A stretch of DNA of 64,000 nt from Haematococcus lacustris (lineage: Eukaryota; Chlorophyta; Chlorophyceae; Chlamydomonadales; Haematococcaceae). The notes under the pieces are model-generated. The model was not told the origin of the DNA. It did no database searches and was given only the letters and a program-made list of their open reading frames with translations. Positions 41,428 to 50,859 of this stretch are shown one piece after another. Position 1 is the first letter of the stretch, and every line of letters begins with the position of its first letter. A program made the translations under genes and the position numbers. The DNA is taken from positions 841,533 through 905,532 of the forward strand of contig JASKMD010000027.1 of NCBI GenBank assembly GCA_030144725.1. The letters are read 5' to 3'.

Positions 41428-41728
41428 TGTAAAGTGCGCATCTCTGGAAGGGATTGTCGCTTCGCGTCGTCTGGGCTGTCTCGTGAATGCGAGCCGTCGC
41501 GGGACGCGGGATTACACGTGTAGTGTGAGATTTGGCAGGTAAAGACTAGCGGACATTGCGTCCGTGAGTACAACTGGTTCGATTCCAGGGAGCCCCGTTC
41601 TAAGCTCTAGCCATTCTCGCAACACACCGCTGTAACCCAACACCCTAGTCGGAAGTCACCGCCTCGACTGGACCGGCCTTCGAGCTTGTGTCAAAAGGTC
41701 ATCTGACGTTGCGTCCCCGCACGTTACA
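41428..41728 (+). repeat. 3' LTR, 301 bp, TGTAA...TTACA
   Basis: It starts TGTAAAGTGCGCATC right after the polypurine tract and ends GCACGTTACA, giving 5-base inverted termini. No partner LTR is present in the window, so the boundary rests on termini and position. Confidence 0.7.
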
Positions 41729-41752
41729 CTAGGACCCTGCGCAGGGTCCTAG
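41729..41752. repeat. 24-bp perfect palindrome at the LTR boundary
   Basis: CTAGGACCCTGC followed directly by its exact reverse complement begins at the first base after the LTR. It could be a preferred palindromic target or a coincidental hairpin. Confidence 0.8.
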
Positions 41753-42062
41753 GACACGGGCCATAGCTCATCACTGGCTTGGACTTTTTGCATGCTACCT
41801 ACTAGGTTGGGCAGCTGTAACCACCCTCTACCACCTCTCATACTCACATTTCATGAAAAGACACTTTGATCACTCGGTGCCAACTCCCTTAGCCAAAATC
41901 AGGGTCACAGCCCCACACCTGGTCCAACAACTCGACACCGAGTGAGAATTACACTTTGGCCCAAGAGAGTCTTGACCTCCCCTAGGTCTCAATAACCTAC
42001 ATGCCAAGTTTCAGACCTGAACTCTCAAGTTTATCAAGCCAGCCAGCCCTTAATTTGCACGA
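41753..42062. other. spacer of lower GC, no gene seen
   Basis: Unlike its neighbours this stretch has moderate GC and no repeat or ORF of note. It separates the gypsy LTR from the 5'-truncation point of retrotransposon C. Confidence 0.5.
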
Positions 42063-45000
42063 GTGACCCTGAGGTACCTAGACAACGCCTGGTACTGGCT
42101 GGACTCACAAGCTACACACGCTAGACGGCTGCTGACCACAGCAGACTGGAAGGAGCTGCAGGGAAGGCTAATCCTAATTAAGCAAGGCATGCAACATAAG
42201 AATCTCATCGAACCCATCTTCTGGTTAGCGGACCCAATGGAGCAAGCCACCACGACACAACTAGAGCAACACTACGTGAGACCGGACCACATAGACCTGA
42301 GCGGCCACGACGACCAACCACCAACAATATCACCGCCAGCAGCAACACCACATCCCCTCACCACGAGCAACAACGCTATTAAACGCAAGAATACCTATGC
42401 AGCGGCGGACCCGCCGGCCCGGCCGCGACACCGCGAAGCTGCCACCGCGAAGGAGGACGCAGCCACACCTCCCCCCCCAACACGAAACGAGAAGCCAAGC
42501 ACCAAGACAGACCCTAAAAAACCACGATCGAAGAAAGGAGCCAAGAACACTAGCTACAGCAAAGACAGGCACACACAAACGCTTATGTCAAGGTACCTAA
42601 CTAATACCCAGGCCGCACCCACTGCCACCATACCCAGCCCGCCTGTCCCATGCCCAACCACAAAGGCCCCCCCCATCCTCCCCACACAACCACACCAGAC
42701 CCCCAGCAGACAACACCTGACGCTCACCACTCTCAATGTCCGGGGCCTCTACCGTGCTAGAAGGGACGTCTCCCACCTCATCCACCACCACCACCCTGAT
42801 ATCTTGATCTTAACAGAGACGAAGACACACCACAAGAAAGACACACCGGGATGGCTCAAAGTAACCACACAGGACTACACACTGCACCGACACGGTGGCC
42901 ACAGTGAAGTCCTCATTGGCATCAAGCATGACCTAGCCATTCAGATGCAAGCCACCCTAGTACCACCCAGCACGGAGGCGGAAATAAACTCCAGATGCGT
43001 CATCCTGACTCTTAGCCAGCACCACAGCGACAACCTCACCATCGTAGCAACGTACTGGCCATCGGGCTGCAACGAAGACGCGCTCCCACAACACATACGC
43101 ACAGCCACAAGACACCTGCCCGGCTCCCTCATTCTCGCCGGTGACTTGAACGCCACGATGAAAACAGAAGACCGCTCCGAACACACTGAATACACCCAGG
43201 ACCGCATGATGAGGGAGTTTGCCACAGAGATGCGCCTGTCCGAAGCCGACCCCGGCGACCGGGCCTGGACCTACCAACAACCACACTGCAACAGCCGCAT
43301 CGACGCCATCCTGACGCGCGACGCACGACCAGGCCCGGAGCACCGCACCATCGTAGACACACATGCGTATCTCAGCGACCACAGACCCCTCATCGCCACA
43401 CTGACCACAGCGAGGATGGGCATACACCTAGCACAAACACAACTGGCCCAAAGCCACAAACACACTGTTCTCACCACACCCATCACCAACAGTGACAGGG
43501 AAGCCTTCCGCCTAGCCGTGCAACAACCCAGCTCAGGCACTCCACAACTACACGCACAACTGGCAGCCTACCTGTCACCCCTCTTTACAGAAGCCACAGA
43601 CTTCTTGGCGAACTTGGACAAGGCCAACCCACACCAGCCCAAACGCCTGACGCAGCTAGCAGGCCTCCACCCAAGGCAAGCTGTTGACATGGCAGCCACC
43701 ATGCTCACAACCCTCTTAGAAACCTGCAAGACGACAGCCATGAAGACATGCACAACAAAGACACTAACTAGAGGGGGCCAACACTACCAACGCAGGACCA
43801 TGTGCAAAATCAGATTGGCACTAGGCAAGAAGCTCAAGACCACTAGAAATCTCAGCCGGCAGGCTAGGCTACTATTCAAACAGAATGGCGCCCACCCAAC
43901 GATCGAGGATCTCATCCCAGATACAGACACAAGCAACATAGCGATCAGGGAGGCGGTGCTAGCACGTCAAGATGACGACCCAACCGACAATCACGTGCAA
44001 GCCGCACTAGCAAAGCTGACAAATTCCTACCGCGACCAAATCCACCAGCTGGACGATGACGACTCCGCACTCGCCATCGCACAGGCCCGGGTCCGAATGC
44101 AACAACTAATATGCACCCAGCCCAAGAAAGCCAACAAATATATTCTACGCCCATCCCGCACGAGCCACAAAGGCCTGCAAGCGCTCACAGACCCCGCCAC
44201 CAGAAGAGTTTGTACCGACCCGGCCGACCTTAACCGGATTATCACCGCCGCCTACGGGCAGAAGCTATCACCCCCAACGCCCAAAACCGGCCACTACACA
44301 GACACACAGACAAGAAACTATCCCTGGGCCCGTGCAAAAGCAGACGACGCCTTCGCTATGCACGCATGCCAAAACATACACTGGCTGCACACAGCCATCA
44401 TGGACAAAGCCAGCTTCCAGGAGTGCCTCAGCAGGCTGGCAGGAGGCAAAGCCCCAGGACCAGACGGCATTGAGAATGAGATCATCAAGATGTTGCCATG
44501 GGAGATGAGGGACACCATACACCAGCTGTTCATCATCATGTGGGCTACAGGCTGCACACCAACCACGTGGAAAACCAGTGACACCTGCCTACTTTACAAG
44601 GACAAGGGCCAGGAAACAGACCTGAACGCCTACAGACCTGTAGGACTGGCCAACACCATCTACAAGCTATGGACCAGCCTCATTACCAAGACACTCTATG
44701 AATACGCCGAGGCCAATGGGATGCTGAGCAAATGCCAAGCAGGCTTCCGCTCTCACAGGGACACCACTCAGCAATTACAAATGCTCGTCATGGCCCTTGA
44801 AGACGCTAAACTTGCTAAAGCAGACATCTATGCCCTCATGGTCGACTTCACAAGTGCATTTAACACCACATGTCAAGACAAACTGCTATGGATCATGCAC
44901 GACCTTGGCTTCCCCACCGACGCCACAGACGCGGTGAAGGACCTATACACGGGCGCTACAACGCGCTTCAAAACCCCGTACGGCCCTACTGACCCGGTAC

Positions 45001-48000
45001 GCGTAGACCGGGGCACCATCCAGGGCGACTCACTCTCACCCTTCCTGTTTCTCATCTACATCGAACCCCTACTGCGCTGGCTCCAAGTAGGAGCGCGGGG
45101 GTACAAATTCCAGTCTGTGGAAAACGACAGTGACAACAGATACACGATAGGGAGCATCGATTATGCGGACGATGTCGCCATCCTCTGTAACTCAATTAGC
45201 AATACACGCGTCCAGGCGGACAAGCTCTCAGCCTACTCAGACTTGGGCCACCTCATCATATCACACAGCAAAACCCTCGCCACAGCGGCGCTACACAAAG
45301 CGCATCACTCCGGCCGATGCAGCACCCAAGCAGACGCGGAGAAGGAAGCCCGCAAGCAAATGCAAGACCTGCGCCTACAAGGAAAACCGGTCACCTTCCT
45401 CCGCCCGACAGCACCCTTTCCCTACCTAGGAGTCATGCTCACCATGACACTCAACTGGAAGCCACAACACACGGCCATGATAACACAGCTAAGGCAGAAA
45501 CTAGACAGACTACGGCGCTCCTTCGCCAGCGCTAGACAAGCCATCCACATTGTTAAAACAGCGATCATCCCCAGCCTGGCCTATAGCTTCTGCGTGGTAC
45601 CATGCACCCCGGGGGACCTAGACCTCTTTGACAGGGCAGTCAACCAATGCGTCAAGCATAAGCTCAACCTCCCATTGGGCACACCCAATGCCGTCATCCG
45701 GGACGACATAGACAAGCTTGGCCTCGGCATCAGCTCAGCAGCCCAAGAGTACCATGCCAGGAACACCACAGCCCTAGTCTCCAGTCTCCAGTCCGCGGAC
45801 AACACATACGCACACATATCGAGGTGCATGCTCCACAAACAGATCACCTGGCTCTACGCTCAGGCCGCTAAACATGGACACCGAATTCCCAACCTATTGC
45901 AACACACCCTGCGGGCCAGACAACTCCTGCATACCACCACAGCAAACCTCTTCGCCACACACGAAGGGGCACCCCTCTACCCCAAGGAGACTAAAGCTCT
46001 TGGGCAACTCATAACACAGAGCGCTAGCCCGCTACCACGGGACATAGTCAGCGCATGCATTACATGCCTCAAGAGCCTAGGACTGGCACACCCTTCGGAG
46101 CTCATCTGCCAGGATAACATACACATCATGTCAGGGGATGGTCTCAGGAAACGCTTCGGCACTAAGGTGAAACAAAAGCACATCATCGCCCTAAATAGAC
46201 TTACGGCCATGGCGACCATGGACCACTGCCCAACCGCGACGGAAGCCAAGACCATCCTTGGGAAACGGGATACTACGCTTACCCTACCAGCAGACCAGCG
46301 GCGGATCCGAGCCTGGGCCGCAGGACTCACAGAGCTCACTCCTCACACCACCGCCCACACCGGGCCCCGCTACACGGACATCCGAGCATACATGACAACC
46401 AAGACACTCGCGAAGGACACACAGCCGCCTACACCGAAACCCACAACGGCGACCGCGAGATCCAAACTCACAAACAACGTCCCCAAGCCACCGACTGCGA
46501 AACAGCCCACGCCGCAGCCCAGGATCGGCAGCAAGAGACCAGCGGAAGACAGACACACAGAAGCTGACGATCGACACACCCAGACCATCCCTGACGTAGT
46601 GACACACATACCCATCATGACCCTGGCCAATCTCAGTACATGGAAAGCCGATACTGTACGCCAACACAAAAACGAGCAGCTAGGGATCATGCTAGGAGCC
46701 ATGTATGGCCACCAAGAGTCCATCACGGCCATTGACGGATGGCACTGGAACGGCAACAACCAAGAAAGCTATTACAACGTCCACTGGAGGCCCACCATCA
46801 TAGAGAAATGGGCTCTCCAAATGTACAAGAAGGAAGGCTACACGCCCGCCCACACAGAAGACATCTGCAGAGCAGATGCAGAACATGTTTGCACATGCGA
46901 ACTATGCTGGGAACCCAAAGAGGACAGCCCCATGTGCAACAACTACATGAGAGCCTACCACCCGGCCTGCCTAGCCAAGACAGGCCTAGCGGGGCAAGCG
47001 AGGGATGACCACTGGCTCTGCCCAGTCTGCGCACACGGCGAAGACGACCTCAAAACTGCCATGCGAAAGTCAGTGGAGACGGACCTAATAAAGGCCCACT
47101 GGCACCCCACAACTGAATTTAAGCCGCTAATTCTAGCACATATCGACTACACCGATAAGAAGGATGAGTACGACGCGGACAATAGTAAGAGACAAGAGGC
47201 GAGACGCCGACCACCCGACGCGGCCCTCCCAGAGCATACCCGGCAGGGTCTGCCCGACCCCCACACCTGGATACCCCGGTGCACCGACCTGCACTCCAGA
47301 GCCACATTCCACACCTCACCGGTTAACCCGCAAACAGACATCGTCGGGACGGGAAGGTGTGAAATCACACTCCAGAATCACTCCCACATCACCACCCAAG
47401 CTATGTGTGGAGGGAGCCAAGGACCCAACCTGCCCCAACACAGCCTCATTGAACACGTAGTAGCCCATGATGAGGCGGGGCGCACAGTGGGCCTGATCAA
47501 CAAGACCACTTACCAGAATCTAACCACATGGCTGCAGCACACACCACACCCACGGGACCCAGCCATGGAGCTAGCAGCTCTCCTACGTAGAAATAATACA
47601 CAAAGCACCCCCCAACCACTTTTAGCAGCACAAAACAAGGCCATCACCACCCTCTACAACACACAATACTTTCCCAACACCGTCCAGAGATGGGCCAATC
47701 CACTCACGGTCAGGGCTGAGACCACTACCTACTGGAGCCCAGACATCAACGACACAGCCTATGGGGCACACCACAACTGCCTCCTCGTGAGACACACAGG
47801 GCTCTCTACATGGAACGTCCCAGCTGAGGATGCCCTGGCCCTAAAATGCATCAAACATGCAATACACTCTGCCACAATGGAGGAGGCCACGGCCACTATC
47901 CTGCTCATCCTAGGAAAGAAAGGCATCTCATATCCTAAACACATAGCCATGCTCAAAAGCTACCCGGAGTACTGTCAGCACCTGGCCACCATCCCCCTTG

Positions 48001-49727
48001 ACAAATCAAGGGCAGCTACCAAGTCATGCAAACACGCCACGCTGCTCACCTACATCGTTTGGAACAAGGCGGGGCAACAACTCGTCACAAAAGGGAATCC
48101 ACAGGGCTGGCTGGCCAACACAGCCACGGCGCTACACCCCAGACCCGAACGGCACCCTAAACACAACCAACCCTCGAAACACGTCCAGCCCACCCAACTG
48201 CCCAGCGGGCACTACAAGCACACGCACCTCCCGGCAGACCGCGAGCTCCCCGCCACGGGGCACATGCGCCATCCCAACCAGATCGCACCCCCGTTCTGCA
48301 CAACATCAAGTATGGTCATCCCCAACTGGAGGACTGTCACGTACACAAATGGCAGCTGCATGCAAGGAACGGATCGCGCCCCGGCGCGGAAAGTGGGAGC
48401 GGGAGTGTACACACCGGTAAATGACGAGCGGCTCACCATTGCCCTACCCGACCACAGCACCATAAACAGAGCAGAGCTCGCAGCTATCCACGCGGCCATC
48501 AAATCGGGAGCAACCCATATCGCCACTGACAGCCTCTGCTCCATATACCAAATACGGAGAGCACTGGCCAACCCAATGTCGCTCCGCACACATCCTCACA
48601 GGGACATATTGGCCGACATCGCCACCCTGATCATGAACAGCCGCGACACTATACACCTACGAAAAGTCCGGGCACATTCCGGCATCATCGGAAATGAAGC
48701 GGCAGACACCCTGGCCAAACACGCGGCTATGTACCCTGAGCAGGCCCACACTCAGGCCCCGCACGAGAACACCGAACAACAGACCTGGCTGAGCGCAACC
48801 ACCGAAACTGGCACCACCATACCGCTACCGGACTGCCGACACAGCGTACGCACACATATGCGCGCCAAACACAAACTGGGACTCGCAAACCAAGATAGCA
48901 TCTACTACCAGATGTCCCAAGACATCGCCAGGGTCGCCGCCAAAGGGTCATGTGAAAGAGTAATGCTCGACCCGGGCATCCCGACCGCTGCCCAAAGAAC
49001 AGCACTGCTCTACCGCACTGGCGGGCTCTACAACCAGAGATTGGCGATGCGCTGGGGGAAGACCGCGGACGATCGGTGCCCGCTCTGCGGCGAGGCCGAC
49101 AGTGCTACTCACCTTCTCTCGGGATGCACCCGCACTGCAGCTTTAGTACAAGAGCGGCACAACGGGGCGGGACGCCTCATCACTAAAGCGATCGGTAAAG
49201 GCTCGCAAGGAGGATGCATCACATACACTGACATCGGCAGCCACGCACGCGGCGAGCAAAACGACATGGATCTCCCTAACACCACCTTAAGCGACACCCT
49301 TGCAGCCATAGGCCTGCCAACAGCACACAATACGACAACCCGCCCTGATATCATCATGGTCAGCACCAAAAGCAACAAAAGAAACAGGGATAAGGACGAG
49401 TCCAACAAGCACGTCACTATACTGGAGATTAAATATTGCGCCGACTCTCGATGGACCGAACAACTAGAAAAAGCCAGCACACAACACGCAGCCCTCGCCA
49501 CGGCCATCCGGGAAGCTGGCAACACCGTTACCATCCGACCTATCCTACTTGGCATAGGCGGCATTACATACGAAGCACACACCAAGCAACATATGAGGGA
49601 GTTGGGTGTAACACACACTAACACCATCAAACTACTTAACAAGCTCACCCGGCACGCAGTGATAAGCTCACATAGCATCGCCAAAACAAGCTACAGACTC
49701 AGAGCAAGGAAAGGGGATTGGGGCTAG
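42063..49727 (+). CDS. retrotransposon C polyprotein, lacks leader-2A-Josephin 1 and most of Josephin 2
   Basis: No native start remains; the frame is open from 42063 to TAG 49725-49727 (about 2550 codons). Visible: end of Josephin 2 (WYWLDSQ), PIP-like QTLMSRYL, APE (LTTLNVRGLYRARRDV, AGDLNATM, LSDHRPLIATL), RT (GGKAPGPDG, QAGFRSHRDTTQQ, TIQGDSLSPF, YADD near 45163), PHD-like segment (46890-47030), RNase H (YTNGSC, RAELAAIHAAI, ATDSLCSIYQI, RAHSGIIGNEAAD), CCHC (CPLCGEADSATHLLSGC near 49078-49130) and RLE (RPDIIMV, ILEIKYCADSRW). Two odd points: in the PHD the ligand pair CxxC of copy B is CNNY here, so one zinc ligand is lost; and RNase H has YTNG where copy B has YTDG, replacing the first catalytic Asp. 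Both suggest decay despite the open frame. Confidence 0.9.
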   Translation: MTLRYLDNAWYWLDSQATHARRLLTTADWKELQGRLILIKQGMQHKNLIEPIFWLADPMEQATTTQLEQHYVRPDHIDLSGHDDQPPTISPPAATPHPLTTSNNAIKRKNTYAAADPPARPRHREAATAKEDAATPPPPTRNEKPSTKTDPKKPRSKKGAKNTSYSKDRHTQTLMSRYLTNTQAAPTATIPSPPVPCPTTKAPPILPTQPHQTPSRQHLTLTTLNVRGLYRARRDVSHLIHHHHPDILILTETKTHHKKDTPGWLKVTTQDYTLHRHGGHSEVLIGIKHDLAIQMQATLVPPSTEAEINSRCVILTLSQHHSDNLTIVATYWPSGCNEDALPQHIRTATRHLPGSLILAGDLNATMKTEDRSEHTEYTQDRMMREFATEMRLSEADPGDRAWTYQQPHCNSRIDAILTRDARPGPEHRTIVDTHAYLSDHRPLIATLTTARMGIHLAQTQLAQSHKHTVLTTPITNSDREAFRLAVQQPSSGTPQLHAQLAAYLSPLFTEATDFLANLDKANPHQPKRLTQLAGLHPRQAVDMAATMLTTLLETCKTTAMKTCTTKTLTRGGQHYQRRTMCKIRLALGKKLKTTRNLSRQARLLFKQNGAHPTIEDLIPDTDTSNIAIREAVLARQDDDPTDNHVQAALAKLTNSYRDQIHQLDDDDSALAIAQARVRMQQLICTQPKKANKYILRPSRTSHKGLQALTDPATRRVCTDPADLNRIITAAYGQKLSPPTPKTGHYTDTQTRNYPWARAKADDAFAMHACQNIHWLHTAIMDKASFQECLSRLAGGKAPGPDGIENEIIKMLPWEMRDTIHQLFIIMWATGCTPTTWKTSDTCLLYKDKGQETDLNAYRPVGLANTIYKLWTSLITKTLYEYAEANGMLSKCQAGFRSHRDTTQQLQMLVMALEDAKLAKADIYALMVDFTSAFNTTCQDKLLWIMHDLGFPTDATDAVKDLYTGATTRFKTPYGPTDPVRVDRGTIQGDSLSPFLFLIYIEPLLRWLQVGARGYKFQSVENDSDNRYTIGSIDYADDVAILCNSISNTRVQADKLSAYSDLGHLIISHSKTLATAALHKAHHSGRCSTQADAEKEARKQMQDLRLQGKPVTFLRPTAPFPYLGVMLTMTLNWKPQHTAMITQLRQKLDRLRRSFASARQAIHIVKTAIIPSLAYSFCVVPCTPGDLDLFDRAVNQCVKHKLNLPLGTPNAVIRDDIDKLGLGISSAAQEYHARNTTALVSSLQSADNTYAHISRCMLHKQITWLYAQAAKHGHRIPNLLQHTLRARQLLHTTTANLFATHEGAPLYPKETKALGQLITQSASPLPRDIVSACITCLKSLGLAHPSELICQDNIHIMSGDGLRKRFGTKVKQKHIIALNRLTAMATMDHCPTATEAKTILGKRDTTLTLPADQRRIRAWAAGLTELTPHTTAHTGPRYTDIRAYMTTKTLAKDTQPPTPKPTTATARSKLTNNVPKPPTAKQPTPQPRIGSKRPAEDRHTEADDRHTQTIPDVVTHIPIMTLANLSTWKADTVRQHKNEQLGIMLGAMYGHQESITAIDGWHWNGNNQESYYNVHWRPTIIEKWALQMYKKEGYTPAHTEDICRADAEHVCTCELCWEPKEDSPMCNNYMRAYHPACLAKTGLAGQARDDHWLCPVCAHGEDDLKTAMRKSVETDLIKAHWHPTTEFKPLILAHIDYTDKKDEYDADNSKRQEARRRPPDAALPEHTRQGLPDPHTWIPRCTDLHSRATFHTSPVNPQTDIVGTGRCEITLQNHSHITTQAMCGGSQGPNLPQHSLIEHVVAHDEAGRTVGLINKTTYQNLTTWLQHTPHPRDPAMELAALLRRNNTQSTPQPLLAAQNKAITTLYNTQYFPNTVQRWANPLTVRAETTTYWSPDINDTAYGAHHNCLLVRHTGLSTWNVPAEDALALKCIKHAIHSATMEEATATILLILGKKGISYPKHIAMLKSYPEYCQHLATIPLDKSRAATKSCKHATLLTYIVWNKAGQQLVTKGNPQGWLANTATALHPRPERHPKHNQPSKHVQPTQLPSGHYKHTHLPADRELPATGHMRHPNQIAPPFCTTSSMVIPNWRTVTYTNGSCMQGTDRAPARKVGAGVYTPVNDERLTIALPDHSTINRAELAAIHAAIKSGATHIATDSLCSIYQIRRALANPMSLRTHPHRDILADIATLIMNSRDTIHLRKVRAHSGIIGNEAADTLAKHAAMYPEQAHTQAPHENTEQQTWLSATTETGTTIPLPDCRHSVRTHMRAKHKLGLANQDSIYYQMSQDIARVAAKGSCERVMLDPGIPTAAQRTALLYRTGGLYNQRLAMRWGKTADDRCPLCGEADSATHLLSGCTRTAALVQERHNGAGRLITKAIGKGSQGGCITYTDIGSHARGEQNDMDLPNTTLSDTLAAIGLPTAHNTTTRPDIIMVSTKSNKRNRDKDESNKHVTILEIKYCADSRWTEQLEKASTQHAALATAIREAGNTVTIRPILLGIGGITYEAHTKQHMRELGVTHTNTIKLLNKLTRHAVISSHSIAKTSYRLRARKGDWG

Positions 49728-49760
49728 GAAGGGTCTCTCCATCACCCAGGGTAGGTGGTG

Positions 49761-49842
49761 GGAGCAGGCCGCGCCCCAGGCGGAAGCTCCTTCCTTAATG
49801 CACGCCGGCTCCACGCCGGAGTAGTCTTCTTCTTCTTCTTCC
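49761..49842 (+). ncRNA. 3' UTR stem-loops and (TTC)n tail of retrotransposon C
   Basis: Stem 1 (49761-49790) pairs GGAGC with GCTCC and CCGC with GCGG. Stem 2 pairs ACGCCGG (49802-49808) with CCGGAGT (49816-49822), one mismatch relative to copy B. About five TTC units follow. Confidence 0.6.
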
Positions 49843-49845
49843 TGT

Positions 49846-50404
49846 TTCTTTTCTCCATGCAGGATCCCATGAGGGGTGATTTGCTTTTTACTTATGATGA
49901 GATCCTACAGTGTTGGAGGCTTGGCTGAGCCAGGGGTTGGTGCTTGGCTTAGGGCTTGGGTGCCTGGAGGATACCGCTTCTTGATGACTTATCTCCTCAT
50001 AATGCTTTAGTTCTTTGCGACGTCTTCACGATGTAAATACTTTGCACTACCACAGCGCGAGTCGGAGGCTGTCGAGCAGTGTGTAGACAGTCGCAGCGGC
50101 AGCAATAACCGCATAACTCAGCATGCCTGGCATTTATATCTCAGCCGACCATGCATCCTGACCGCACAAACACTACTGTTACATTGTGGGTGTTGTGAAG
50201 CAGCACTTGAAAGGCCCATTGCGCAGAGCGAAACCGTTCGTGGGCCTTGCAGACTGCCGGTCACCATGGGTGCCAACAGCTCGGGCGCGCGGGCGCAAGC
50301 GCGACGTGTAGATAAGGTAGTCCGCGTTAGAATGACAATTTCACTCCCACCAGGCACGCCGCATAGTCAAATGTCCCTTACGTGGTGGTTCAATGGGAGG
50401 GGTA
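49846..50404. other. spacer, no gene recognised
   Basis: Only short ORFs without recognisable motifs. A TTATGATGAG-type segment near 49890 and CGCGCGGGCGCAAGCGC near 50284 are unremarkable. Confidence 0.5.
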
Positions 50405-50797
50405 GCCAGATGGACCGAACAATTGGAAAACGTTTGCACACAGCACGTAGCCCTTGCTGAGGCCATCCGGGCAGCTGGCAACACCGATAGCATTCAACCC
50501 ATCCTACTGGGCATAGGCAGCATCACCTACGACACCCACACCAGCAACACATGAGGGAGTTGGGTGTAACACATACCAACTTCACCAAACTACTCAACAA
50601 GCTCACACGGCACGCGATGATAAGCTCACATAACATTGCCAAAACAAGCTACAGGCTCAGAGCAGGGAAAGGGGACTAGGGCTTGGGAGGTTCTCTCCAT
50701 CAGCCAGGGTAGGTGGTGGGAGCAGGCCGCGCCCCGGGCGGAAACTCCTTCCTTAATGCACGCCGGCTTCCACACCGGAGTAGTCTTCTTCTTCTTT
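50405..50797 (+). pseudogene. retrotransposon copy D, 3'-terminal fragment
   Basis: The last 80 or so codons of the RLE region (ATGGACCGAACAA onward) plus the full 3' UTR stem-loops and a (TTC)n tail. It is strongly similar to copy C but carries frameshifting deletions (for example around 50540). Its tail ends about 60 bases past the stop codon of the minus-strand PPC gene. Confidence 0.85.
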
Positions 50798-50859
50798 GAA
50801 CTAGGCTGATCACATGGTTGACGTCAAACAGTGGCCAAGAACGCCATAACGTTCTTGCT

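Larger units (their letters stand above)
36608..41728 (+). mobile_element. Ty3/gypsy chromovirus, 5'-truncated, with 3' LTR
   Basis: Gag zinc knuckle, pol with protease-RT-RNase H-integrase-chromodomain, polypurine tract and a 301-bp 3' LTR are all present. No copy of the LTR start (TGTAAAGTGCGCATC) exists upstream, so the 5' LTR and the gag N-terminus are missing. The exact 5' junction lies somewhere in 36600-36720. Confidence 0.9.
42063..49845 (+). mobile_element. non-LTR retrotransposon copy C, 5'-truncated
   Basis: Begins inside the second Josephin-like domain, just at the catalytic-His strand, and continues without a stop to the RLE, 3' UTR stem-loops and a (TTC)n tail ending near 49842. 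5' truncation with a complete 3' end is typical of incomplete target-primed reverse transcription. Confidence 0.93.
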
